Shown here piece by piece: positions 31,574-39,916 of a DNA stretch of 64,000 nucleotides. The stretch's first letter is position 1, and every line of letters begins with the position of its first letter. Under the pieces are notes generated by a model. That model was given only the letters and a program-made list of their open reading frames with translations. It did not search any database and was not told the DNA's origin. This DNA is from Undibacterium umbellatum (GTDB lineage Bacteria > Pseudomonadota > Gammaproteobacteria > Burkholderiales > Burkholderiaceae_D). The stretch is from positions 1-64,000 of the forward strand of contig NZ_JACOFX010000024.1 of NCBI RefSeq assembly GCF_014284125.1, in the 5' to 3' direction. Made by a program: the position numbers and the translations under genes.

Positions 31574-33019
31574 ATGCGCATGATCATTGAAGCACGTATT
31601 GTGTCCAGCACAGGAAGCGAGAAGGTGGTTTCATTGGCCGATATTGAAAGGGGCGATGGTGATCTAAAGCAGCTCGGCCTGAATTTATCAGAAGGACGTG
31701 ATTTGATGCATGACGTGCAACATGCTTTGGTCAATGCGCAAACACATACATTCATAGAGGCGTCTAGGCAATGCCCTTATTGTCACGCAGAGCTGTCCAT
31801 CAAGACAATGCGCACCATTCAGTACAAAACAGTCTATGGAAAAGTGACGATCGACAGCCCGCAATTGCGGCGGTGCACATGCAAACAGTCAAAGGGAGCT
31901 GCATCGTATAGCCCGCTTGCGCAAGCCATACCGTTTCGCATGAGTCCTGAACTGGAATACCTCCAGGTAAAGTGGGCGGCGCATCTTCCCTATGCAGCCG
32001 CCACTAAATTACTGAAAGAAATACTTCCGCTCGATCAGGCGATTTCAACTTCAGGTGTAAAAAATCGTGTACGTGCTGTCGGACAGGAACTCGATGACAA
32101 AGTGGAAAGTGCCATTCGGGGTGAGCGCCAATACCCATCGTGCCGCACGAAGAAACTGAAGATAACTGCCATTGCTGTTGACTCTGCGTGGCTGCGGCAA
32201 CGCCCATCGCGCCAACAACAAGACGACGCCAAGCTTGCAGAGTATTTCCCTTCAAAGCGCCCCCCGCCAACCGGACGACACGTCAACATCATCGCTGGTC
32301 GTGCGGTACGCGACGATGGTACATCACGCGTCTATGGATACGTCAATAAAGAGGTCACCTCGGCCGCCACCAGGCTGGACCATTTTCTATCCGAACAAAT
32401 GGTTGGCAACGATGAGAAGATCACAATCGTCTCTGATGGTGCGGCGGAATTTGAGAAGGCAGTAGAAGGTTCCGTGAGACCACTAAAACGTCTCTTGGAT
32501 TGGTTTCATATTGCAATGAAATTTCGGGCAATCGAGCAGTCAGCGCAGAAATTCCCGGAACTTTTAGCCCCCAACGGACGACCAATCAAAGACGAAATCG
32601 CCTCGGCGAAATGGCTTACGTGGCACGGTAAAGGATCCGAAGCGGTCGAACGAATCAAGAGCATACATGACATGTTTGAGCTCGCGCTGGAAAATCCAGC
32701 TTACAACGCTTTGTGGTGGAACCTTCGTGGAACATATTGGTACTTGGATTCGAATAGTAAATACCTGGTCAACTATGGATGGCGTTACCGACGAGGCATG
32801 CCCATCAGCAGCAGTATTGCCGAATCGGCAGTCAACGAAGTTGTTAGTTTGCGATGCGCGAAGAAGCGTCAAATGCGATGGACAGATGAAGGTGCGCACC
32901 TTCTAGTGCAGGTTCGTGTGGCCGCGTTGAACGGTGAACTTAAGATGAGAGACAACCCGATACCACGTCGATTTACAGGTAAGGGAACGTGCGATGAACA
33001 GTCGAAACGGGTGGCATAA
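31574..33019 (+). CDS. ISKra4-family transposase
   Basis: A 481-residue transposase if started at the ATG at 31574, which has a GGAGG five bases upstream; an in-frame ATG at 31550 lacks such a site. Early in the protein is a zinc-ribbon-like CPYCHAEL...CTC pattern (residues about 56-95). Later the acidic segments AVDSAWL, IVSDGAAEF and LLDWFHIAMK fit the DDE catalytic core seen in ISKra4 transposases. Full length with no frameshift, so it could be active. The ends of the element were not identified. It separates the RHS locus from the RNA-repair operon and has no operon partner. Confidence 0.8.
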   Translation: MRMIIEARIVSSTGSEKVVSLADIERGDGDLKQLGLNLSEGRDLMHDVQHALVNAQTHTFIEASRQCPYCHAELSIKTMRTIQYKTVYGKVTIDSPQLRRCTCKQSKGAASYSPLAQAIPFRMSPELEYLQVKWAAHLPYAAATKLLKEILPLDQAISTSGVKNRVRAVGQELDDKVESAIRGERQYPSCRTKKLKITAIAVDSAWLRQRPSRQQQDDAKLAEYFPSKRPPPTGRHVNIIAGRAVRDDGTSRVYGYVNKEVTSAATRLDHFLSEQMVGNDEKITIVSDGAAEFEKAVEGSVRPLKRLLDWFHIAMKFRAIEQSAQKFPELLAPNGRPIKDEIASAKWLTWHGKGSEAVERIKSIHDMFELALENPAYNALWWNLRGTYWYLDSNSKYLVNYGWRYRRGMPISSSIAESAVNEVVSLRCAKKRQMRWTDEGAHLLVQVRVAALNGELKMRDNPIPRRFTGKGTCDEQSKRVA

Positions 33020-33271
33020 AGCTGCCTCCGGTTTTGGCTGCTCTCCCGCAGTTGGAGACTTCGAACCGTCATTTTTCGGTATTCGTCGGTATGTTCTTGG
33101 AGGGGTAGCAAGACAATGCGAGTCATTCAAGATTTACGGTAGGTGAAATGCTGCGGAAGCCTATTTTTGAAAAATTATGATGGGGTTACCATAAGCTATG
33201 GGTTACCAGCGCCGTTGAGGCTCCATGGCAATAGGCCTCCTGCTTTGCCGGAGGTAATTAATTTTTGTAGC

Positions 33272-33300
33272 TTGTCGCTACAGATAACTTGACCTATAAT
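33272..33300 (+). promoter_or_regulatory. Sigma70-type promoter for the RNA-repair operon
   Basis: TTGTCG at 33272-33277 and a consensus TATAAT at 33295-33300 are separated by exactly 17 bp. It points toward the RNA ligase, with transcription expected to begin near 33307. Confidence 0.65.
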
Positions 33301-33340
33301 CCTCGCGTAGTCTTAACCCTTTCTAATATTGGAGCTAAAA

Positions 33341-33370
33341 GTGCCCCGCCTCAACGTCATTTACTGCTAA
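33341..33370 (+). CDS. Possible nine-codon leader peptide
   Basis: GTG at 33341 with TTGGAG seven to twelve bases upstream opens a frame reading VPRLNVIYC and then TAA. It lies in the leader between promoter and ligase gene. It may be a leader peptide or the remnant of a lost gene start. The only support is the ribosome site and position. Confidence 0.2.
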   Translation: MPRLNVIYC

Positions 33371-33578
33371 TACTGACGACTGTTTTCAGCAACCTCAAAG
33401 TGCACTTGCGCTAAAGAGGAAGCGGCACAAGCTCGTGGATTTGCGTTCTGCATAATCCGCTTTCCGCACACATTGCAGCTGCACCAGAATTGTCTGGTGT
33501 AACTGATATGTCTTAACTCGTCGTCGGTCTTTTTTGACCTATATGAACCTTTTGCGGTGAACGCAGAAGTGAACGACG

Positions 33579-34481
33579 ATGTTTTTACAATCAATTCAAC
33601 TATTTAAATACCCCCGTACCCCTCATTTGGAAGGTTCGCGTTTGCAGGACGGGGACGATGCATCTGGACAAGTGCCGCTGTCAGCTCTAAAGGGAATGCA
33701 CGTCGTCATCGAAGAAAAAATCGATGGAGCAAATTCTGCAATTTCGTTTAGTGGCAGTGGCGATTTGTTATTGCAGAGCCGTGGTCACTACCTCGTCGGA
33801 GGCGGAAGTGAGAGACAGTTTAATCTGCTGAAACCCTGGGCAAGTGCTCATGAAACTCGTTTCATTGATTTGCTTGAGGACCGCTATGTGATGTTTGGCG
33901 AATGGGCTTACAGTAAGCACTCGGTTTTTTACGACAGGCTCCCACACTTTTTCAATGAGTTCGATATTTACGACCGACATGCTGGTTGCTTTTTATCCAC
34001 CAGCCGTCGGCACGAAATGCTCACAGGATCTCCCATACTTCCGGTACCGGTGCTGTACGAAGGGCCAATGCCTACTAGTTCCTCTCTATTGTGGAAGTTG
34101 GTACGAGCGTCCTTGGCTAAATCTTCCTGCTGGGAGCAAGTTTTTGAAGATACTGTCCTGAGAGAAGGTTTGCCCATTGATTTGTGTTGGAAACAAACAG
34201 ATAAATCAATACGTTCAGAAGGCCTCTATTTAAAGATAGAGGACGAAGAGAAAGTACTGGCAAGATATAAATTAGTGCGTCATGACTTCATTCAAACGAT
34301 ACTTGATTCAGGCTCACATCACTCCCGACGCCCTGTCCTTCCGAATCAACTTGCCGCTGGCGTTGACTTGTACGCTCCAGAACCTGCCGTGACATGGCAG
34401 TCGTTAGGACTTAAGACCCTGAGTTCGCATAAAGAAATTGCTGAACTAGCAGACTTTAATGACAAGCGAAAGGAGTCTTGA
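33579..34481 (+). CDS. ATP-dependent RNA ligase (Rnl2-like family)
   Basis: A 300-residue nucleotidyltransferase. It would ligate RNA ends through enzyme-AMP and RNA-adenylate intermediates. Motif I is K47-I-D-G-A-N, with Lys47 the expected AMP acceptor. The FGEWAYSK segment at 106-113 fits motif III, EGLYLK at 214-219 fits motif IV with the metal-binding Glu, and RYKLVR at 229-234 fits motif V. The KYPRTPHLEGSRLQ opening is typical of a bacterial RNA-ligase group that neighbours HD-Pnk genes. It is the first gene of a three-gene operon; its stop TGA lies three bases before the ATG of the next gene. The ribosome site before ATG 33579 is weak. In-operon end-healing enzyme strongly supports an RNA rather than DNA role. 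Confidence 0.88.
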   Translation: MFLQSIQLFKYPRTPHLEGSRLQDGDDASGQVPLSALKGMHVVIEEKIDGANSAISFSGSGDLLLQSRGHYLVGGGSERQFNLLKPWASAHETRFIDLLEDRYVMFGEWAYSKHSVFYDRLPHFFNEFDIYDRHAGCFLSTSRRHEMLTGSPILPVPVLYEGPMPTSSSLLWKLVRASLAKSSCWEQVFEDTVLREGLPIDLCWKQTDKSIRSEGLYLKIEDEEKVLARYKLVRHDFIQTILDSGSHHSRRPVLPNQLAAGVDLYAPEPAVTWQSLGLKTLSSHKEIAELADFNDKRKES

Positions 34482-34483
34482 CA

Positions 34484-34984
34484 ATGAAGAGGAAAATAGG
34501 ATCAGGCCTGGCTACGTTGCTCAGTCGCGAGGAGTTCAGCATCCAGGTGCTACGCCGTAGCAAAGGAGTTTGTGTTTTTTGTTCCGCCCAGGCCCAAGAC
34601 CCGCATCACGTTCTGGAGCGAAAGTTGTTTGAGGATGGTGGCTATTACCTTGACAACGGAGCCGGCGTCTGTAACGCGCACCACTGGAAATGCGAGACAA
34701 CAGAAATTTCGGTGGAGCAGGTGCGAGTCGCTGCAGGAATCGTATTGCCCGTTCTGCCCCCAGGTTTTTCGGGCGACATACGTTTTGACAAATGGGGTAA
34801 TCGCGTATGGCCGTCTGGTTACAGGTCCTGGGGACCGCTTCAACAGGATGCAGGTGCGCGAAGAGCATTGGAAAAAGGTGGATTTCTTAAATTGATGTTG
34901 CCCCCTGAATATTCAGAGGACGATGAAAGATATGAATTTAACGGGGAAATCTTCGGACGTTACTATGGAGAGAATGATGAATAA
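34484..34984 (+). CDS. HNH-like zinc protein within the RNA-repair operon
   Basis: A 166-residue protein started at ATG 34484, chosen because AGGAG sits eight bases upstream; a TTG at 34478 is less likely. Residues 30-70 read CVFC...DPHHVLERKLF...LDNGAGVCNAHHWKCE: a CxxC, a DPHH, an N-x-G-x-x-x-C-x-x-H-H arrangement. This is the shape of an HNH/beta-beta-alpha-metal nuclease fold, although it could be a zinc-stabilised nucleic-acid-binding domain without activity. The second half is acidic with aromatic residues and is unrecognised. It lies between an RNA ligase and HD-Pnk with overlapping ends, so it probably acts in the same RNA-repair process, perhaps recognising or cutting the substrate. 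That role is inference. Confidence 0.7.
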   Translation: MKRKIGSGLATLLSREEFSIQVLRRSKGVCVFCSAQAQDPHHVLERKLFEDGGYYLDNGAGVCNAHHWKCETTEISVEQVRVAAGIVLPVLPPGFSGDIRFDKWGNRVWPSGYRSWGPLQQDAGARRALEKGGFLKLMLPPEYSEDDERYEFNGEIFGRYYGENDE

Positions 34985-36131
34985 ATGGACTGACATACAA
35001 GCGCTTTGCCCTATTAATGGAAAGACTCCGGACTATCAGGCATGCCTTGATGCGTTTCCTGCGTTGGAATATGCTAAATTGACTCCGCAAGATGCCCGGT
35101 ATCATGGAGAAGGTGACGTATTCACACATACGGTGATGGTAGTTGAGGAACTCCTGTCATTACCGCAATATCAGATGCTCGGCCGTGAAAATCAGATCAC
35201 CGTCTTCCTGGCAGCTCTACTACACGATATTGCTAAATACAGTACGACCGTCATTGACCCTGACTCTGGGCGTATTAGTCAACCAGGCCATTCTCGGAGA
35301 GGTGCCGTAGACGCCAGAATTTCATTATGGGATCTGGGGGCGCCGTTTGAAATACGAGAAGCTATTTGTAGATTAATTGCCGTACATCAGGTGCCGTTTT
35401 TTGCCCTTGAGGGTTCGCGATCGGGGAAAACGCCAGAATTTCTTGTGCGTAAACTGTCTTGGGAGCTCGACGTGCGCCTACTCGCACTACTGGCGGAAGC
35501 AGACATGCGTGGAAGGATATGCCCGGATAAGCAAGGTGTGATTGATAATATCGAGCTATTTAGAGAGATTGCTCGCGACGAAAACTGCTTCGATCGTCCC
35601 TACTCGTTTGTAGATGCACACACTAGGCTTAGTTATTTTCGGGGGGCGGATGTTCATCCACACTACCCTCTTTTTCAGGAGCCAGGTTCTAAAGTTACTG
35701 TCATGTGTGGACTTCCTGCTTCAGGAAAAAACACATGGGTTGAACTCAATCGAAAGAACTTGCCCGTTGTTTCATTTGACGATAGTCGGGAAGAACTTGG
35801 ACTAAGGCATGGCAAGGCTGAGGGAGTGGTAGCGCACCATGCAATAGATCGGGCAAAAGTATTGCTTCGAGATCATGCCCCTTTTGTTTGGAATGCGACA
35901 CATTTATCACAACAGATGCGTGACAAAACGCTTAACTTGCTTTATGCATACGGTGCGGAAGTGAACCTAGTCTACCTTGAGCAATCCCGTACCGAATTGT
36001 TGAAGCGAAATAGCAAACGGGACTCTACTTTGACCAACAAGAGACTTGAAGCTATGGTTCTGAGGTGGGAGATCCCAACGCCAATTGAAGCTCACAATGT
36101 TATCTACGAAACTAGATCCTTCCAAAATTAG
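34977..36131 (+). CDS. HD-Pnk: RNA end-healing phosphoesterase and 5'-OH polynucleotide kinase
   Basis: A 384-residue bifunctional protein from the ATG at 34977 (GGAGAG six bases upstream; in-frame upstream starts lie inside the preceding gene). The amino-terminal half is an HD phosphohydrolase with H51, H83-D84 and H105 as probable metal ligands. The carboxy-terminal half is a P-loop kinase with Walker A GLPASGKNT at 245-253 and a downstream DDSREELG. The same layout defines the HD-Pnk family known from Runella: the HD part removes 2',3'-cyclic or 2'/3'-phosphates and the kinase phosphorylates 5'-OH ends, giving ends that the ligase two genes upstream can seal. It overlaps the HNH-like gene by eight bases, so the three are translationally coupled. 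Confidence 0.88.
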   Translation: MNKWTDIQALCPINGKTPDYQACLDAFPALEYAKLTPQDARYHGEGDVFTHTVMVVEELLSLPQYQMLGRENQITVFLAALLHDIAKYSTTVIDPDSGRISQPGHSRRGAVDARISLWDLGAPFEIREAICRLIAVHQVPFFALEGSRSGKTPEFLVRKLSWELDVRLLALLAEADMRGRICPDKQGVIDNIELFREIARDENCFDRPYSFVDAHTRLSYFRGADVHPHYPLFQEPGSKVTVMCGLPASGKNTWVELNRKNLPVVSFDDSREELGLRHGKAEGVVAHHAIDRAKVLLRDHAPFVWNATHLSQQMRDKTLNLLYAYGAEVNLVYLEQSRTELLKRNSKRDSTLTNKRLEAMVLRWEIPTPIEAHNVIYETRSFQN

Positions 36132-36174
36132 GATGGCAGGTTGTTTGCTACAGCTAAACGATCACAGGTCAAGA

Positions 36175-36369
36175 ATGCAAACCGCGCTTCTACAGCTCAT
36201 GCCTTACATCAAGCACACGTTGCCTGACATCCTCATGCAACGCATCTACCAGCTTGGCCCAGGCTACGAATTACAGTCAGATAGTATTGCCATTGATTCT
36301 GACCGTCGCCGGGTCTGTGTAACATTCGGGCTAGAGGGATCTCCAACTAAACAGCAGTGTTGTGGGTAA
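36175..36369 (+). pseudogene. Possible gene fragment
   Basis: A 64-residue frame beginning MQTALLQLMPYIKHTLPDI has a protein-like composition and an AGG eight bases upstream. It breaks into a basic/cysteine tail (KQQCCG) and stops. It may be the start of a truncated gene. I do not recognise it. Confidence 0.25.
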
Positions 36370-36627
36370 AAAACAGGGAGTGGTTCGCCCTCGTTTTAAC
36401 ATTTGTGACGAACATTGCTAGTTGCGAATTGAACATTGATAAATGCGACTGCCAGTGTAGATTGGTCAGGCCTTTCGGGAAAGCTGGCAACGGCGTGTGG
36501 AAGGTATCAGACCGCATGGGCAACGTCTCAGCCGGAATCGCCAGTGGTAATTCGAATGAATCTAGCACCAACGCTATACTTGCAACTTTCATGGTTGCAC
36601 TTTTCTTTGAACTGGAACACGCTACCA
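36370..36627. other. No supported gene
   Basis: Open frames exist on both strands across this stretch, but neither has a convincing ribosome site or domain. I see no repeat or RNA structure. Confidence 0.3.
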
Positions 36628-36864
36628 CTACGTTTTTTTCACTCGCCCAGATCCTTTTCTGCCAGGGTTTGGAACTGATCGCGTATAGATGCTTAAAAAG
36701 CCAGCGGATACCTGTTTAATGGTGGGTTGTCCATCGCCGCCACAACGCCCACAGTTACGTTCATAATCCGCCCCATACTCTCCTCCATCTACAGTTTTAA
36801 TGCCACTACCCGCACAATCAGGGCATACGACAGTTTCACCGAACAAATTTGAAAATAATCCCAT
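36628..36864 (-). CDS. Small DnaJ-type zinc-finger protein
   Basis: A 78-residue protein. It contains C14-x2-C17-A-G-S-G and C38-x2-C41-G-G-D-G, the CxxCxGxG pair that forms one zinc site in DnaJ and related chaperone zinc fingers. The ATG is preceded by GGAAAG on the minus strand, which supports translation. The first ten residues (MGLFSNLFGE) are amphipathic and the tail is basic. There is no J-domain, so it is not a full DnaJ; it may be a free-standing metal-binding or redox/chaperone-like adaptor. No operon partner. Function unknown. Confidence 0.65.
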   Translation of the reverse strand: MGLFSNLFGETVVCPDCAGSGIKTVDGGEYGADYERNCGRCGGDGQPTIKQVSAGFLSIYTRSVPNPGRKGSGRVKKT

Positions 36865-37052
36865 GATTTTCTTTCCAGTTCAGGCCAATATATTTGTCTA
36901 AAACAGATAAACATCCCTTCATTGCGTACCATCCATGCCCTTTTGATTCGGTTTTACTTCGCAAAGTGCGTCACATTGCAGAAATGTTGCGCTGGCTTAG
37001 ATTTAAGGCCGGCGCAACAAGGGAGGCGCCATAGACAATCTGTAAGTGGATG
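36865..37052. other. Short intergenic region
   Basis: Separates two minus-strand genes. I see no clear terminator or promoter. Confidence 0.3.
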
Positions 37053-39665
37053 TCAGCGTCCTAGAACAGATTCAAATTGTTTGCCTAGTCCTGGAATCGT
37101 TGATCCCGATCTTAGCGCTCCAGGATAGATAGCCAAATTATCAGGATTCGCAAGTGCATAACAACCGTCGGGACTTCCAGAGGCGTTAAAGGCGAACAAG
37201 TTAAATCCAGATGCCAGCGGAAAATTATTAACGAACGATTCCATTTCTGAAGATGTTGTCCTTTGTCCATACGTAAAATTATTGGGTGAACCCGCACAAT
37301 AGGCAGCATATTCCGAAAGTTCGAATCGTCCGTTTTGTAACGAATCCTGCAATCTTCTCTCGGGAAGTACTGCCTTAATTCTTTCATAATCTGATTTGCA
37401 GTACATTTCATTGCGCCACGATTTCCAAGGGGAATAGCAATCGTAACCAAGCACTGCTTTATTTGGTTCAAGTACTTCGCGAAGCAAATAGGACAGTTGG
37501 TCTGATACGGTCCCACCTGCCGTAATAGGATTAAAGGCCGAAATTTTCTGTTGAGGTGTAAACCATGGCAGCTTTATACCAACGGGGACCTTTTGAGCTG
37601 CAGCCTTTGAGGCTATCTCTATGGCACGCCGTGTAGTGTAGGCGATAGCTTCGGCCCTACAGATTTCCTTATTGGATTGCCCACCACATCGAACGTTTGT
37701 CCAAGGACTTTGGTTGGGGCCAGCCTCAAGGTCATCCTTTTTCTGATAGTCAAATTCATTCAGAATATAGATAACGGCCAGGCGGTCTGCTATTTTTTCC
37801 TGGACCAAGCGTTCAATGACAGGTTTATGGAAGTTTTCAAAGATTTCGTCGTAGGTACAGACCTCGCCAGCGATGCTACGCGATTTACAGGGCATGTATG
37901 GAACAAAATCCGTGTGGTTCATCCATTGCCTGGCTGTCCAGTCTCTAATCAGCCATTGATCTTTTGGATCAGTCAAATGGTTGGAAGTGACGTCTATCTG
38001 GTCGGGCAGTTTATGGCTGCTGATCATCAGGTGGGTAACTATACCCTCCGAATAAAGTATGTTGACTGCTTGCGTCAATTTTTTCCAGAAGAGTTCAGAT
38101 TTATCTTTGGCATAGGAATTGAGACTCACCTCCAGTTGGACCGAAAACTGCGCGATCTTTCCATCCCTTGCCTTAAACGTAGGAGCATTTGCATCGGAAA
38201 ACATTCCTGCTTTTAGCGCTCTAATTGAGGTTCGGATTTGTTCCTCACTCTTGTTGTACAACCACATGTGTACCCCAACGTGCCTTGTTGTAGTTGACAT
38301 GCGCACGCGTGAGTTGTCGATAATGGGTGCAAATAAGGCTTGTGTGGACTTATTGCCTTGTAATGACAGCGTGCAGGTATCTGAACTGCCAGAGCAGTCA
38401 CCAGACCATTGCAAGAAAATGCTTCCTGGACTCGCAGCGGCCTTCAGTGTAATTGAGGTGCCTTTGGGCTGCGTACTACTGCAAGAGCTACCGCAGTTAA
38501 TCCCAGTTCCGCTAACGGTGCCATTGCCCGTTTTGGTCACGCTTACTGAGTAATTGATGATTTTCTGGGTGAAGTTCGCAACAATTGATTTTGAGTCTGT
38601 CATTACAACAGTGCACGATGGCTTATCGCTACAGCCGGTAATTCCGGTCCAACCGGCAAACACAGAATCAGATGTTGGTTCAGCCAACAAAGTGACAGCC
38701 GTCCCTGACTTGATCGAAGTGCTGCAGACTGCACCGCAGTTGATACCACTTCCATTGACAGAACCGTTGCCGCTTTTGCTGACCGTCAGCTGGTAGACAG
38801 GCACTATCGCAGTGAAAGTTGCTGTAACTGCTTTTGCAGCTGACAGGGTTACGCTGCAGGCCTGGGTGCCAGAGCATCCAGCACTTCCACTCCAGCCAGC
38901 GAAAGCAAACCCAGCGTTAGGAGTCGCCGTTAAGACAACGACCGTGCCTGACTTAAAGCTGCCGCTGCATTTGGTACCGCAGCTGATGCCTGAGCCAGTT
39001 ACAACGCCACTACCGGTCGTGGATACGGTAAGTGGATATTCCACGACCTGTTGCTGCACAAACTTCGCAGTGATTGCTTTGCTACCGTTTAATGAGAAAT
39101 TGCAGGCCACACTTGTTGCGCAATCTGGAATTCCGCTCCAACCCGAGAATGTGTATCCTGTTCCAGCTACCGCATTGAGTACGATATTAGAGCCTGAATT
39201 AGCCGATGTGGTGCAGGTTGAGCCACAATTGATACCAGAACCCGTTATTGTTCCGGTTCCTACCTTTGTGACGGTGACCGAATAGGTTGGTGTCGGAGGG
39301 GCTGGTGTCTGAAAATACAACAGATTGGTATAGGCCGAGCAGCCGCTGGCATTGCATGCAGCCACATTCCAACGATATTGCCGTCCGGTTTGGAGATTTG
39401 CAGTGTAACTTGGAGACGTTGATGTCGTGCTCACCACCAACTGATTCGATGTGATATCGCGGACACCGACGTTGTAATAGGTGGTCGTTGGAATACTGTT
39501 CCACTTCAGGGTGACCGAATTTGATGAGAGAGACGGACCAGGCCCGCTCTGGGATCCAGGAGCGGGACCAGTAGGTGTTTTTGGGGCCGCGATTACCACC
39601 GACGGCAAAGCAATTACCCCTAAAAAAACAATATACCTGCACATGTTCTGTATCAAGTTACGCAT
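37053..39665 (-). CDS. Secreted multidomain protein with cysteine-paired repeats and putative glycosidase domain
   Basis: An 870-residue protein with AAAGGAGAA six bases before its ATG. Residues 1-27 form a Sec signal peptide (hydrophobic core FLGVIALPSVVIA, likely cut after AIAA-type VIAA). A fibronectin type III-like domain follows (about 30-125), then four repeats of about 75-80 residues (about 130-450) with a GxGxGxGxx-C-G-xxC start, a FxxWSG core and an AxF ending. This is the bacterial InlB-B/Listeria-Bacteroides-type repeat carrying two Cys pairs each. The remaining 410 residues look like a TIM-barrel glycoside hydrolase: N636-E637 in YILNEFD fits the acid/base of clan GH-A and E782 or E785 in FELSEY the nucleophile. 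It would act outside the cell on a polysaccharide. The family and substrate are not identifiable by eye. Confidence 0.7.
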   Translation of the reverse strand: MRNLIQNMCRYIVFLGVIALPSVVIAAPKTPTGPAPGSQSGPGPSLSSNSVTLKWNSIPTTTYYNVGVRDITSNQLVVSTTSTSPSYTANLQTGRQYRWNVAACNASGCSAYTNLLYFQTPAPPTPTYSVTVTKVGTGTITGSGINCGSTCTTSANSGSNIVLNAVAGTGYTFSGWSGIPDCATSVACNFSLNGSKAITAKFVQQQVVEYPLTVSTTGSGVVTGSGISCGTKCSGSFKSGTVVVLTATPNAGFAFAGWSGSAGCSGTQACSVTLSAAKAVTATFTAIVPVYQLTVSKSGNGSVNGSGINCGAVCSTSIKSGTAVTLLAEPTSDSVFAGWTGITGCSDKPSCTVVMTDSKSIVANFTQKIINYSVSVTKTGNGTVSGTGINCGSSCSSTQPKGTSITLKAAASPGSIFLQWSGDCSGSSDTCTLSLQGNKSTQALFAPIIDNSRVRMSTTTRHVGVHMWLYNKSEEQIRTSIRALKAGMFSDANAPTFKARDGKIAQFSVQLEVSLNSYAKDKSELFWKKLTQAVNILYSEGIVTHLMISSHKLPDQIDVTSNHLTDPKDQWLIRDWTARQWMNHTDFVPYMPCKSRSIAGEVCTYDEIFENFHKPVIERLVQEKIADRLAVIYILNEFDYQKKDDLEAGPNQSPWTNVRCGGQSNKEICRAEAIAYTTRRAIEIASKAAAQKVPVGIKLPWFTPQQKISAFNPITAGGTVSDQLSYLLREVLEPNKAVLGYDCYSPWKSWRNEMYCKSDYERIKAVLPERRLQDSLQNGRFELSEYAAYCAGSPNNFTYGQRTTSSEMESFVNNFPLASGFNLFAFNASGSPDGCYALANPDNLAIYPGALRSGSTIPGLGKQFESVLGR

Positions 39666-39916
39666 ATTCGCTTCTCCTTTTGCAGTAAGTGGGCAAGTCG
39701 CGTTGCCGCAGAAATAGATGGGACTGGGCAGTATTACCGATCGACAGCGCGCTGGCGCCGAGCTCGAATTTCATGGATTGGTCGTGCCGTACAGCGTGCG
39801 ATCAGCGATCAGGAACCAGCGCCTCAAATATAAAGCACCGGAGCAGTGACTTTTGTATCACTTGTATCACTTATGTCAGATTGATCTGGAGATGAGCTAT
39901 CCGCTTTATCGCAGCG
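39666..39916. other. Intergenic region
   Basis: Holds the promoter of the secreted protein gene and the end of the two-gene NTPase cassette. No repeat or gene supported. Confidence 0.3.

Larger units (their letters stand above)
33020..33578. other. Leader region of the RNA-repair operon
   Basis: About 560 bp without a large gene. It contains a small hairpin, CCTCC...GGAGG, at about 33236-33254 followed by an AT-rich run, a good promoter (33272-33300), and a possible nine-codon GTG reading frame (33341-33370). A roughly 280-base leader before the ligase gene is long enough for regulation, but no known riboswitch is recognisable. Confidence 0.45.

Noticed and set aside
31420-33125. Terminal inverted repeats of the ISKra4-like element
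   Set aside because: The similar gacaatgc segments on both sides are in direct orientation and short; I could not support ends.
36347-36719. Overlapping frames on both strands
   Set aside because: Neither has a credible start or a recognisable protein; they overlap each other and the zinc-finger gene.
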